Origin: an uncultured Bacteroidota bacterium
GTDB taxonomy: Bacteria > Bacteroidota > Bacteroidia > Flavobacteriales > Flavobacteriaceae
NCBI GenBank assembly: GCA_902619855.1
Contig: CACNGE010000017.1
Location: 1-34,242 of the forward strand
Reading direction: 5' to 3'
Length of the DNA: 34,242 nt
Part shown: piece after piece, positions 1 to 8,603 of the stretch
How the letters are laid out: every line of letters begins with the position of its first letter
How positions within the stretch are numbered: the stretch's first letter is position 1
The notes under the pieces: generated by a model
Told to the model about the DNA's origin: nothing
Databases searched by the model: none
The model's input: only the letters and a program-made list of their open reading frames with translations
Made by a program: the position numbers and the translations under genes

Positions 1-1100
1 GCTTGTGTAGATAGGTCATTTTCAATACCAATACAAATTGAATGCTCTGATGAGGCCTGTGTCATCATGATGACATTGATTTTTGCCTTTGCCAGCGTTG
101 ACAGTAACTTTTTTGAGTATCCAGGGATACCTATCATCCCACTTCCTTCAAAAGTGAGTAAAGCAATGTTTTCGATATAGCTGATACCACGAACCACCTC
201 TCCATTCGAGGCATTCTCGTTACTAATAAATGTTCCTGGCTCATTGGGCTTGAAAGTATTTTTAACGACTACTGGGATATTTTTTTCAGCAACAGGCTGG
301 AGGGTTGGTGGGTATATCACTTTTGCTCCAAAATGTGACAATTCCATGGCCTCATGATAGGATAGTTGTTTGATTGCACGTGCTTGTTTCACATATTTTG
401 GATGCGCTGTAAACATCCCACTTACGTCTGTCCAAATTTCAAGTTGGTCAGCGTCTAATGCACTTGCAAACAGAGCAGCAGTCAAATCTGATCCACCACG
501 ACCTAGTGTGGTAGGAACGCCATTTAAATCGCTAGCGACAAACCCAGGAACGATAGTGACACGATGTTTTACTGTTTTGAAATACGAACGTATTGATTCG
601 AATGTTTTGGGGTAATCGACCATATTTTTTCCTAGGTCTTCACTTGTAAAAATAAGGTCCCTTGCGTTTTTTAAACCAACATCCAATCTTTGAACTTCTG
701 CAGCTTTTGCGATGATGAAATAGGAGAGAAGCTCCCCAAATCCCAACATGTGATCTTTTGTTGTTGGTGAAAGTTCTTTTAACAAATACACTCCCTCATG
801 AAGAGTTCCCAAAGCATTGAGTTGCTGTTTGATTTGACTCAGCACATTACTTTGGGTCTTGATTGGAATGAGCTCCTTAATGCAGTTCAAATGTCGTTTT
901 TCGATCTCCAATAAAATCTCCTGATATTTTAAATCCCCGTTGGCTGCCAAGGCTGCTGACTCTTGAATCATATTCGTAATATCCCCAAAAGCAGAAACGA
1001 CTACAATTTGTTTTTTTGAATTGTTTTGAATAATTTTAATTACCTGTGTGATGCAGCTACTATCAGCAACTGAAGTTCCACCAAATTTTGCTACTATCAT
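1..1100 (-). CDS. thrA: Aspartate kinase, ThrA-type (3' end outside window)
   Basis: Phosphorylates L-aspartate, the first step towards lysine, threonine and methionine. I translated the minus strand from the ATG at 1100 and the frame stays open to the left edge, giving about 366 codons. The N-terminus has the kinase signature KFGGTSVAD (residues 5-13). The substrate region includes LGRGGSDLTA, EIWTDVSGM and the SYHEAMELSHFGAKV helix. An ACT regulatory domain begins with LLTFEGSGMIGIPG and continues to INVIMMTQASSEHSICIGIE. That ACT segment resembles the bifunctional ThrA enzymes (aspartokinase plus homoserine dehydrogenase) more than short LysC, so the full protein may be about 800 residues. 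Whether a dehydrogenase domain follows cannot be seen here; the symbol is therefore provisional. It lies 122 bp downstream of clpC on the same strand and has its own candidate promoter and leader hairpin. Confidence 0.85.
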   Translation of the reverse strand, partial: MIVAKFGGTSVADSSCITQVIKIIQNNSKKQIVVVSAFGDITNMIQESAALAANGDLKYQEILLEIEKRHLNCIKELIPIKTQSNVLSQIKQQLNALGTLHEGVYLLKELSPTTKDHMLGFGELLSYFIIAKAAEVQRLDVGLKNARDLIFTSEDLGKNMVDYPKTFESIRSYFKTVKHRVTIVPGFVASDLNGVPTTLGRGGSDLTAALFASALDADQLEIWTDVSGMFTAHPKYVKQARAIKQLSYHEAMELSHFGAKVIYPPTLQPVAEKNIPVVVKNTFKPNEPGTFISNENASNGEVVRGISYIENIALLTFEGSGMIGIPGYSKKLLSTLAKAKINVIMMTQASSEHSICIGIENDLSTQ

Positions 1101-1115
1101 AATTTAAACCCTGTA

Positions 1116-1159
1116 TAAGCAAAGAAAGAAGCACATTTGCTTAGCAAAGGGCAAAAATA
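1116..1159 (-). promoter_or_regulatory. Candidate promoter and leader hairpin before the aspartate kinase
   Basis: On the minus strand, TATTTTTG (1152-1159) matches the Bacteroidota -7 consensus TAnnTTTG exactly; no good -33 TTG lies at the usual distance. The leader just downstream holds three mutually complementary arms: TAAGCAAA (1116-1123 on the plus strand), TTTGCTTA (1136-1143) and AGCAAA (1143-1148). The middle arm can pair with either outer arm, so two alternative hairpins are possible before the ATG at 1100. The pairing is visible; any regulatory role (promoter, attenuation or RNA stability) is inference. Confidence 0.35.
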
Positions 1160-1222
1160 TCAAATTTTAAAGTCGAAATACTATGATTTTGAAAAAAATA
1201 ATGACAGTGAAAAGAAATAAAT

Positions 1223-3775
1223 TTAAGATTTAGCAGTGTTCTTTTCATGTGAAAGCGAAAAGCTTAGATTTTCACTTTTGCCATCCCAATCAAATTGAAG
1301 CAACGCACCTTCTGGAATCTTACTCTTCACGATTTCCTCTGCGAGTACGTCCTCAATATACTTTTGTATTGCACGGCTTAGAGGGCGAGCGCCAAATGCT
1401 GCATCAAAACCTTTATCGTTTAAGAATTCTATTGCTTTTTTAGTTAGACTGAGGGAGAATCCAAGTTCTTGTATTCTCAATTCCAAATCTTTTAGCTCAA
1501 TCTTAATGATTTTTGCAATATGACTTTTTTCAAGCGAATTGAAAATGACAACATCATCAATTCGATTCAAAAATTCAGGAGCAAAAGTTTTCTTAAGTGC
1601 ATTTTTAATCACACTTTTTGTATGATCATCAGCTTGTGCTTTTATCGCAGCTGTGCCAAATCCAACTCCTAGCCCAAAATCTTTTACCTGACGAGCTCCA
1701 ATATTAGATGTCATGATGATAATCGTATTTCTAAAGTCAACACGTCTGCCGAGGGAATCAGTAATAAAGCCATCATCTAAAATTTGAAGAAGCATGTTAA
1801 AGACATCAGGGTGTGCTTTTTCGATTTCATCCAGAAGAACAACAGCATAAGGTTTTCTTCTTACCTTTTCCGTCAGCTGCCCACCTTCTTCATAGCCCAC
1901 ATAACCTGGAGGCGCACCGATCAGCCGTGAAATGGCAAATTTCTCCATGTATTCACTCATGTCGATTCGAACGAGCGCATCTGGGGTATCAAACAAAGTT
2001 GCTGTTAGAACTTTTGCCAATTGTGTTTTGCCAACACCAGTTTGACCTAAAAAGATAAATGAACCAATTGGTTTCTTGGGGTTTTTCAACCCTGCACGAT
2101 TTCTTTGAATTGCACGTACAACCTTTTCAACAACCTGGTCTTGACCAATAATTTTTTCTTTGATTAGGTCTGCGAGATTGTTCAAACGAATACCTTCCGA
2201 TTCGGCAACACGATTGACAGGAATGCCTGTCATCATTGAAACCACATCTGCAATATCTGATTCGTTGACAGTCACTCGATTTTCCTTTTGCGTTTCTTGC
2301 CACTCTTCTTGGGCTAGTAATAACTCCTTTTCGATTCGTTTTTCGTCGTCACGAAGTTTGGCTGCTTCTTCGTATTTCTGTTTTTTAACGACGTTGTTTT
2401 TTTCTTCTCTAACACTCTCAAGATTTTCTTCGAGATCAACAATTTCTTGTGGAACATCCATATTGTTAATATAGACCCTTGATCCAGCTTCATCCAATGC
2501 GTCAATCGCTTTGTCTGGCAAAAAACGATCTGACATGTAACGGTTGGTGAGTTTTACACAGGCGATGAGTGCTTCCTCAGTGTAATTGACATTGTGATGG
2601 CTTTCATACTTGTCTTTAATGTTTTGCAGTATTTCAATGGTTTCATCAACTGAGGTTGGTTCGACAATCACCTTTTGAAATCTTCGTTCGAGTGCACCAT
2701 CTTTTTCAATGTGCTGGCGATACTCATCGAGAGTAGTGGCACCAATACATTGAATTTCTCCTCGTGCAAGTGCTGGTTTAAACATATTCGATGCATCGAG
2801 ACTACCAGTTGCCCCGCCAGCTCCTACAATCGTGTGAATTTCGTCAATAAAAAGGATAATGTTATCATTTTTTTCTAACTCATTCATTACAGCTTTCATT
2901 CGCTCTTCAAACTGACCTCTGTACTTTGTTCCAGCAACAAGACTAGCCAAATCAAGGGTAACCACTCGTTTACTATATAATACACGTGCGACTTTCTTTT
3001 GCGTAATGCGCAAGGCTAGACCCTCTGCAATTGCTGATTTCCCAACTCCTGGCTCTCCAATCAACAATGGGTTGTTTTTTTTGCGACGACTTAAAATTTG
3101 AGAGACACGCTCAATTTCTTTGATACGACCAATTACTGGGTCGAGCTTATTGCTGATGGCCAAAGCAGTAAGGTCTCTACCAAAATTATCTAAAACGGGG
3201 GTGCTTGATTTTTTACTTGATTTTGATTCTGAGGTGCCAAATGGATTTGATTTTTTTGGACTTGCATCATCTTCTGATTCCTCAGACATAGGTGATGACA
3301 TAGAAAGATCCATTACTTCATCGCTTTCGTCAGTAGAAATCATTTTAAACTGATCTTTTACAGTTTCATAATCAATTTGTAGCTTGTGTAGTAGTTTAGT
3401 AGTTGGATCATTTTCATTTCGCAAAATACAAAGCAATAGATGTGCTGTATTGATCGATGGATTTTGAAAGAGTTTTGCCTCTAAAAAGGTTGTCTTTAAT
3501 GCGCGCTCTGCTTGACGTGTGAGATGTAGATTTTTTTTGTTGTTGGCCAGCTGGCTTTGTGCAGAATTGGCAGGACTTAAAATTTCAACTTTTCTTCTCA
3601 AGTAGTCTAAATCAATTTCTAAAGAGCTCAAGATACTGATGGCTTTGCCACTGCCATCTCTTAAGATACCAAGCATCAAATGCTCTGTTCCAATAAAGTC
3701 ATGCCCCAATCGCAGCGCCTCTTCTTTACTGTAGCTGATTACGTCTTTTACACGCGGAGAAAAATTATCATCCAT
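1223..3775 (-). CDS. clpC: ATP-dependent Clp protease ATP-binding subunit ClpC
   Basis: Hexameric AAA+ unfoldase that feeds damaged or tagged proteins to ClpP in the cytosol. The 850 residues show the full architecture: two Clp_N repeats (about 1-145), a Ser/Asp-rich linker (about 150-195), AAA-1 with Walker A GEPGVGKS (240-247) and Walker B FIDE (309-312), a short coiled UVR-like middle segment (about 440-500), and AAA-2 with Walker A GQTGVGKT (577-584) and Walker B LLDE (647-650). A VGF tripeptide (704-706) sits where ClpP-partner proteins carry the ClpP-docking loop. The short middle region and this loop distinguish it from the disaggregase ClpB. The start at 3775 gives the normal N-terminus (MDDNFSPRVKDVI). 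It is divergent from gyrA across 214 bp. Confidence 0.97.
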   Translation of the reverse strand: MDDNFSPRVKDVISYSKEEALRLGHDFIGTEHLMLGILRDGSGKAISILSSLEIDLDYLRRKVEILSPANSAQSQLANNKKNLHLTRQAERALKTTFLEAKLFQNPSINTAHLLLCILRNENDPTTKLLHKLQIDYETVKDQFKMISTDESDEVMDLSMSSPMSEESEDDASPKKSNPFGTSESKSSKKSSTPVLDNFGRDLTALAISNKLDPVIGRIKEIERVSQILSRRKKNNPLLIGEPGVGKSAIAEGLALRITQKKVARVLYSKRVVTLDLASLVAGTKYRGQFEERMKAVMNELEKNDNIILFIDEIHTIVGAGGATGSLDASNMFKPALARGEIQCIGATTLDEYRQHIEKDGALERRFQKVIVEPTSVDETIEILQNIKDKYESHHNVNYTEEALIACVKLTNRYMSDRFLPDKAIDALDEAGSRVYINNMDVPQEIVDLEENLESVREEKNNVVKKQKYEEAAKLRDDEKRIEKELLLAQEEWQETQKENRVTVNESDIADVVSMMTGIPVNRVAESEGIRLNNLADLIKEKIIGQDQVVEKVVRAIQRNRAGLKNPKKPIGSFIFLGQTGVGKTQLAKVLTATLFDTPDALVRIDMSEYMEKFAISRLIGAPPGYVGYEEGGQLTEKVRRKPYAVVLLDEIEKAHPDVFNMLLQILDDGFITDSLGRRVDFRNTIIIMTSNIGARQVKDFGLGVGFGTAAIKAQADDHTKSVIKNALKKTFAPEFLNRIDDVVIFNSLEKSHIAKIIKIELKDLELRIQELGFSLSLTKKAIEFLNDKGFDAAFGARPLSRAIQKYIEDVLAEEIVKSKIPEGALLQFDWDGKSENLSFSLSHEKNTAKS

Positions 3776-3885
3776 AAAATTTTTTTTTCGGACTTACAAT
3801 AAAGTCTTAATTATGCTAATAGACAAAAAAATTATATAAAAACAATGGAAATATAAATAAAAATTCAACCATTTTATTAAGGAAT

Positions 3886-3925
3886 CTGTTGATAAAATTG
3901 TTTAAAAACATCAAAATATCAACAG
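3886..3925. promoter_or_regulatory. 9-bp inverted repeat between clpC and gyrA
   Basis: CTGTTGATA (3886-3894) and TATCAACAG (3917-3925) are perfect reverse complements separated by 22 bp, in the AT-rich divergent intergenic region 3776-3989. Such an arrangement could bind a dimeric regulator of gyrA or clpC, or form a stem in the gyrA leader. I could not find a convincing TTG/TAnnTTTG promoter pair for either gene. The half-sites differ from the DnaA box consensus and from the CIRCE element, so no known regulator is assigned. Confidence 0.35.
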
Positions 3926-3989
3926 GGAAATACATATTGAATCAGTACTTTAGCAGTACCTTAAAAAACAAAAAAACACATCGTTTCTT

Positions 3990-6494
3990 ATGTCTATTGA
4001 AGAAAAGTTAATCCCTATCAACATAGAGGATGAAATGAAATCGTCATATATTGACTACTCAATGTCTGTCATCGTATCTCGTGCACTGCCTGATGTTCGT
4101 GATGGCATGAAGCCTGTTCATCGTCGTGTGTTGTACGGCATGCATGATTTGGGTGTTCGCGCAAATAGCTCTTACAAAAAGTCAGCACGTATTGTTGGTG
4201 AAGTACTCGGAAAGTATCATCCTCATGGCGATAGCTCTGTGTATGACACGATGGTTCGTATGGCGCAGTCATGGAGCTTGCGTTATCTGTTGGTTGATGG
4301 GCAAGGAAATTTTGGCTCTGTCGATGGGGATAGCCCTGCAGCAATGCGTTATACCGAGGCAAGGATGCAGAAAATCTCTGAAGAAATGCTCGCAGATATC
4401 GACAAGGATACTGTTGATCATCAACTCAACTTTGACGATACTATAAAAGAACCAACTGTTTTGCCAACCAAAGTGCCAAACCTGCTCGTCAATGGTGCAT
4501 CTGGCATTGCTGTGGGTATGGCGACAAATATGCCCCCACACAACCTCAAGGAGGTGTCAGAAGGGATTATCGCACAAATCGATAACCCTGACATCACTAT
4601 CGATGAATTGATGACCCATGTCAAAGCACCTGATTTTCCAACTGGTGGTATGATATATGGTTATGAGGGCGTAAAGGAGGCTTTTCACACAGGAAGAGGA
4701 CGTGTTGTGCTACGTGCAAAAGCTGAGATTGAAGAGGTTAATGGGCGTGAATGTATCATTGTGACAGAAATTCCTTATCAAGTCAATAAAGCGGAAATGA
4801 TTCGAAAAACCGCTGAGATGGTAAACGATAAAAAAATTGAAGGAATCTCTAATATTCGTGATGAGTCCGATCGAAAGGGGATGAGAATCGTTTACATTCT
4901 CAAAAGAGATGCTGTACCAAACATTGTTTTGAACATGTTGTACAAGTACACCTCTTTGCAGTCTTCCTTTAGTGTCAATAACATCGCTCTGGTCAATGGC
5001 CGCCCCGAGCTGCTAAATCTCAAGCAACTGATTGGTTATTTTATCGATCATCGACATGAAGTGGTTGTTCGTCGAACGACTTTTGAGCTAAAAAAAGCAG
5101 AAGAACGCGCACACATTCTTGAGGGAATGATCATTGCGTCTGACAATATTGATGAAGTCATCGCACTGATAAAATCATCGTCAAATGCTGACGAAGCACG
5201 TCAAAAACTCATCAAAAAATTTAGTCTTTCTGAAGTACAGGCGAAAGCCATTGTAGAGATGCGCTTGCGCCAGCTCACAGGCCTTGAACAAGACAAATTG
5301 CGTGCGGAGTATGACGAATTGATCTCAACAATCAAAGATTTAAAGGACATACTCGACAACAAAAATCGTCGTATGGACATAATCAAAACTGAGATGAAAT
5401 ACATCGTCGAAAAGTATGGAGATGAACGTCGATCTGAAATCAATTTTGTGGGTGGTTCGTTCCGCATTGAGGATATGATTCCAGACGAAAAGGTAGTGAT
5501 TACCATTTCGCACGCAGGTTATATCAAGAGAACGCCACTAGCAGAATATAGAACACAAAATCGTGGTGGTGTAGGACAGAAGGCATCAACGACTAGAAAT
5601 GAAGACTTTTTGGAACACTTGTTCATTGGTACAAATCACCAGTACATGTTGTTTTTCACACAAAAAGGAAGATGTTTTTGGTTGCGTGTATTTGAGATTC
5701 CTGAGGGATCTAAAACGTCAAAAGGTCGTGCGATTCAAAACCTGATCAACATCGAACAGGATGATAAGGTTATGGCATTTATTTGTACGCAGGACTTGAA
5801 AGATGAAGAATACATCAATTCTCATTATGTGATTATGACCACAAAAAAGGGCCAGGTCAAGAAGACATCTTTGGAGCAATATTCACGACCTCGATCTAAT
5901 GGAATCAATGCCATTACCATCAAAGAAGGAGACGTGCTGTTGGAAGCAAAATTGACGACTGGTCAGTCGCAAGTTGTCTTGGCAGTGAGGTCTGGTAAAG
6001 CCATTCGTTTTGAGGAAAACAAAACAAGACCAATGGGTCGTAACGCTTCTGGCGTTAGAGGGATCAGGCTAGCCGATGACAAAGATGAAGTCATTGGAAT
6101 GATCTCTGTCAATGATATGGACTCTGATATCTTAGTCGTTTCTGAAAATGGCTATGGAAAACGTTCAAAGTTGGAAGATTATCGAATGACAAACCGTGGT
6201 GGGAAAGGAGTTAAAACGATATCAGTTACTGAAAAGACGGGTAGTCTTGTATCGATTAAAAACGTTTCGGACAGCGATGACTTGATGATCATTAACAAAT
6301 CGGGTATTGCCATTCGTATGGAAGTCGAAAGTCTTCGAGTGATGGGTAGAGCAACTCAAGGAGTTCGCCTGATCAATCTTCGTGAAAACGACTCCATTGC
6401 AGCTGTAGCAAAGGTGTTAAAAGATGATGATGAAATTGAAGACGTCGAAGATATTGAGGTTGATATGTCCTCTGAATCTGAAAGTGAATCATAA
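3990..6494 (+). CDS. gyrA: DNA gyrase subunit A
   Basis: Breakage-reunion subunit of DNA gyrase, which introduces negative supercoils with GyrB. The 834 residues begin with the conserved core ([20 protein letters not shown]). The active-site tyrosine is Tyr121 in AMRYTEARM. In the quinolone-resistance region ([16 protein letters not shown]), the residues equivalent to E. coli Ser83 and Asp87 are Ser82 and Asp86, the sensitive-type residues. The C-terminal DNA-wrapping domain carries GyrA-box-like motifs (QNRGGVGQK; later TNRGGKGVK), which mark it as GyrA rather than ParC. The protein ends in a very acidic tail (Asp/Glu/Ser-rich, roughly the last 25 residues). It is followed after 21 bp by a TPR gene on the same strand, probably co-transcribed. 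Confidence 0.97.
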   Translation: MSIEEKLIPINIEDEMKSSYIDYSMSVIVSRALPDVRDGMKPVHRRVLYGMHDLGVRANSSYKKSARIVGEVLGKYHPHGDSSVYDTMVRMAQSWSLRYLLVDGQGNFGSVDGDSPAAMRYTEARMQKISEEMLADIDKDTVDHQLNFDDTIKEPTVLPTKVPNLLVNGASGIAVGMATNMPPHNLKEVSEGIIAQIDNPDITIDELMTHVKAPDFPTGGMIYGYEGVKEAFHTGRGRVVLRAKAEIEEVNGRECIIVTEIPYQVNKAEMIRKTAEMVNDKKIEGISNIRDESDRKGMRIVYILKRDAVPNIVLNMLYKYTSLQSSFSVNNIALVNGRPELLNLKQLIGYFIDHRHEVVVRRTTFELKKAEERAHILEGMIIASDNIDEVIALIKSSSNADEARQKLIKKFSLSEVQAKAIVEMRLRQLTGLEQDKLRAEYDELISTIKDLKDILDNKNRRMDIIKTEMKYIVEKYGDERRSEINFVGGSFRIEDMIPDEKVVITISHAGYIKRTPLAEYRTQNRGGVGQKASTTRNEDFLEHLFIGTNHQYMLFFTQKGRCFWLRVFEIPEGSKTSKGRAIQNLINIEQDDKVMAFICTQDLKDEEYINSHYVIMTTKKGQVKKTSLEQYSRPRSNGINAITIKEGDVLLEAKLTTGQSQVVLAVRSGKAIRFEENKTRPMGRNASGVRGIRLADDKDEVIGMISVNDMDSDILVVSENGYGKRSKLEDYRMTNRGGKGVKTISVTEKTGSLVSIKNVSDSDDLMIINKSGIAIRMEVESLRVMGRATQGVRLINLRENDSIAAVAKVLKDDDEIEDVEDIEVDMSSESESES

Positions 6495-6515
6495 CAAAAA
6501 ACTAAATATATAATT

Positions 6516-7772
6516 ATGTTAAAGCAAAATCTTATCACCTTTATTCTCTTACTTTCAATATCTCTTTTTGCGCAAAAGAAAGAGTTAAAGTCAGTCGATA
6601 AGCTCATTCAAAATGAAGATTATGCATCTGCATTGGAGCAGTTACTAGCAGCGCAATCACTTGTTGAAGCTTCTGAACTTAAATACCAAGCGCAATATCA
6701 GTTTTTGTCTGGAAAAATCTACAGCGAACAAAATCAGTTTGGCGCAGCTTTTGAAGCTTTGGCTTCAGCTAAGCAGATTGAGGTAGAAAATGGCAGTTCC
6801 AAGTACACTGCAGAAATCGATATGTTGGTCAACAAGGTCAGTAATGAAGCAATCAATCAGGCTGTTGATGAAAATCAGAATGAAAATTATAGTGTTGCTG
6901 CAGACTTGCTGGTCATGGTTTACAATGTTGACAAAGAGCAAAACACAGACTACTTATACTATGCTGCTTCTAGCGCAGTAAATGGAGGTTATTTCGATCG
7001 AGCACTTGAGTACTATCAAGAGCTCAAAGACATGAATTACACTGGCTCGGTAGAAAAATTTTATGCAACCAAAAGCGATACTGGTGAAGAAATCGAGTTG
7101 TCTGCCCAGACTTACGTTCTTTTTCAAAAACAAAAAGGATACACGAATTTTAGAACTGAAATGACAGAATCTAAACTTCCAGAGATTGTCAAAAACATTG
7201 CTTTGATATATGTTCAGCAAAAGAGAAATGATTTGGCCATTGGTGCCATCAAAGAAGCGCGAGAGGCCAACCCTTTGGATGTTGGCTTAATCCTTACAGA
7301 AGCAAATCTTTACATCCAGTTGGGTGACAAGGAAAAATTTAGTGATTTGATGAAGGAAGCCATCGTGAAGGATCCCAACAATCATATTTTGTATTTCAAC
7401 CTGGGTGTGATCACAGCCGAGCAAGGGGACAGACCAAAAGCTCGATCATATTATGAAAGTGCGATTGAATTGGATCCGACCTATGCTGCCTCATACCTTA
7501 ACTTAGCTGCACTGATTTTAGATGAAGAGCCTGAAATTGTTGAAAAAATGAATTCCTTGGGTAATTCGCGCGTTGACAACTTAAAATACGATCAGCTTAA
7601 AAAAGAAAGAGATTTACTTTTTTTGGAGGCAGTACCAGTTTTGGAAAAACTCAACGAAATTGACCCAACCAATATCGAAGCACTGACAACTCTAAAAAAT
7701 ATCTTTGGAACTATAGGCGATGCTGCCAAGTTCAAAATGATGAAAGCCAAACTAAAGGAGTTAGGGCAATAA
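6516..7772 (+). CDS. Secreted TPR-repeat protein
   Basis: A 418-residue protein of unknown specific function. It opens with a signal peptide (hydrophobic residues about 6-18 ending LFAQ), so it is exported to the periplasm or envelope. The body is helical and contains tetratricopeptide repeats; the clearest run lies about residues 225-340 (for example ILYFNLGVITAEQGDRPKA and AASYLNLAALILDEE). TPR arrays are protein-protein scaffolds, so a role in envelope assembly is possible but not shown. It starts 21 bp after gyrA, which suggests a shared transcript. Its stop codon lies one base from the stop of the convergent NlpC/P60 gene. No catalytic motif is visible. Confidence 0.85.
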   Translation: MLKQNLITFILLLSISLFAQKKELKSVDKLIQNEDYASALEQLLAAQSLVEASELKYQAQYQFLSGKIYSEQNQFGAAFEALASAKQIEVENGSSKYTAEIDMLVNKVSNEAINQAVDENQNENYSVAADLLVMVYNVDKEQNTDYLYYAASSAVNGGYFDRALEYYQELKDMNYTGSVEKFYATKSDTGEEIELSAQTYVLFQKQKGYTNFRTEMTESKLPEIVKNIALIYVQQKRNDLAIGAIKEAREANPLDVGLILTEANLYIQLGDKEKFSDLMKEAIVKDPNNHILYFNLGVITAEQGDRPKARSYYESAIELDPTYAASYLNLAALILDEEPEIVEKMNSLGNSRVDNLKYDQLKKERDLLFLEAVPVLEKLNEIDPTNIEALTTLKNIFGTIGDAAKFKMMKAKLKELGQ

Positions 7773-7773
7773 T

Positions 7774-8526
7774 TTAGAATTCAATTTTCTTAATCACACG
7801 GAGCTTGTGCGTATGCTTGTTTAGTGCATTGTTAAAAATGCCAGTTTGATCAAGCCGATCAATTCTCACTTGCCCAAATGCATGTATGATGTGATAGTCT
7901 GACATGATGATGCCCACATGCGTGATTTTACCTTGTTCATCATCAAAAAATGCCAAGTCACCTGCTTCGCTTTCATCAATAAATCCTAAGGTTTCTCCAT
8001 GCTCAGCTTGGAGGTAAGCATCTCTAGGTAATTGGACCCCATGAAGTTGATATACACACTGAACAAACCCAGAGCAATCGATACCAAAAGGAGATTTACC
8101 TCCCCACACATAGGGGCTATTGAGGTAGTGCAGGGCAGTGTTGACTAGATTATCTTTTGATTTGGGATTTTCGAGTTGTTTGCCTTCAAATCGATGACCT
8201 AATGTTTGGGCTGAACTCACTTGACTTCCAATAGGGGTTGGAAAAAGAATTTCGTTTCCTTTCCAAATAAAATCAACGAGCTCAGATGAATATACTTTTG
8301 GGTTATTTTGAAGCTTTTGAAAATTGGCTTTTTCGATTATTAGAAAGTGCTTGTTGTTGATCCATCCCTCATAACCATCACTTTCATTTTTAATTTTTGA
8401 CCAGGATTTGCGCGCATCAACAACAGCGAAAAACTCTCCATACAGTAGCTGGGATGTTTGTTCGCTCGTATTTTTTGGTTCTGCCCTAAGTGGGACAATA
8501 CTCAATGGGCATATTCCATATTGCAT
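7774..8526 (-). CDS. NlpC/P60 family cell-wall peptidase with SH3-like domain
   Basis: A putative gamma-D-glutamyl-type endopeptidase cutting peptidoglycan stem peptides. The C-terminal NlpC/P60 domain shows the catalytic cysteine in GIDCSGFVQ (Cys151 from the start used here), a histidine in ITHVGIIMSD (His203) and a third polar residue in YHIIHAFG (His215). The N-terminal half (MQYGICPLSIVPLRAEP onward) looks like a bacterial SH3 domain, with GYEGWINNKHF as a typical end. An upstream ATG at 8592 would add 22 residues (272 in total), but related flavobacterial proteins, as I recall them, begin at a methionine equivalent to the one at 8526. The upstream start would also place the gene across the candidate promoter of the neighbour. 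The short form has no obvious signal peptide. It is divergent from the HD-domain gene. Confidence 0.88.
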   Translation of the reverse strand: MQYGICPLSIVPLRAEPKNTSEQTSQLLYGEFFAVVDARKSWSKIKNESDGYEGWINNKHFLIIEKANFQKLQNNPKVYSSELVDFIWKGNEILFPTPIGSQVSSAQTLGHRFEGKQLENPKSKDNLVNTALHYLNSPYVWGGKSPFGIDCSGFVQCVYQLHGVQLPRDAYLQAEHGETLGFIDESEAGDLAFFDDEQGKITHVGIIMSDYHIIHAFGQVRIDRLDQTGIFNNALNKHTHKLRVIKKIEF

Positions 8527-8556
8527 AGACCAAAAATACAAACAAATTGGAATCGA

Positions 8557-8588
8557 TTGGCGAAAGAAATTGAGAAAACGTATTTTTG
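8557..8588 (+). promoter_or_regulatory. Candidate Bacteroidota-type promoter of the 7TM-HD gene
   Basis: TTG (8557-8559), 21 bp, then TATTTTTG (8581-8588) fits the Bacteroidota sigma-ABfr pattern TTG-N(about 17-23)-TAnnTTTG. It would start transcription a few bases before the ATG at 8604. A mirror-image TATTTTTG exists on the minus strand (8531-8538), just before the short NlpC/P60 start, but without a matching -33 element. Confidence 0.45.
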
Positions 8589-8603
8589 ACATATAATTTA
8601 GCG

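Noticed and set aside
1223-3775. ClpB disaggregase
   Set aside because: The middle region is short and UVR-like and a VGF ClpP-docking loop is present.
3886-3925. DnaA boxes or a replication origin near gyrA
   Set aside because: The half-sites differ from the DnaA consensus TTATNCACA, there is no box cluster, and dnaA is absent.
4069-4541. Open frames of about 90-97 codons on the strand opposite gyrA
   Set aside because: They overlap the most conserved part of gyrA, carry no recognisable domain and are explained by its codon structure.
3990-6494. ParC rather than GyrA
   Set aside because: The C-terminal domain carries QNRGGVGQK and TNRGGKGVK, which resemble the GyrA box.
8527-8592. ATG at 8592 as start of the NlpC/P60 gene
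   Set aside because: The added 22 residues do not form a convincing signal peptide and the family consensus begins at the methionine at 8526.
8586-8603. TTG start giving a 676-residue 7TM-HD protein
   Set aside because: It overlaps the candidate -7 box, and the ATG at 8604 gives a natural N-terminus before the first membrane helix.
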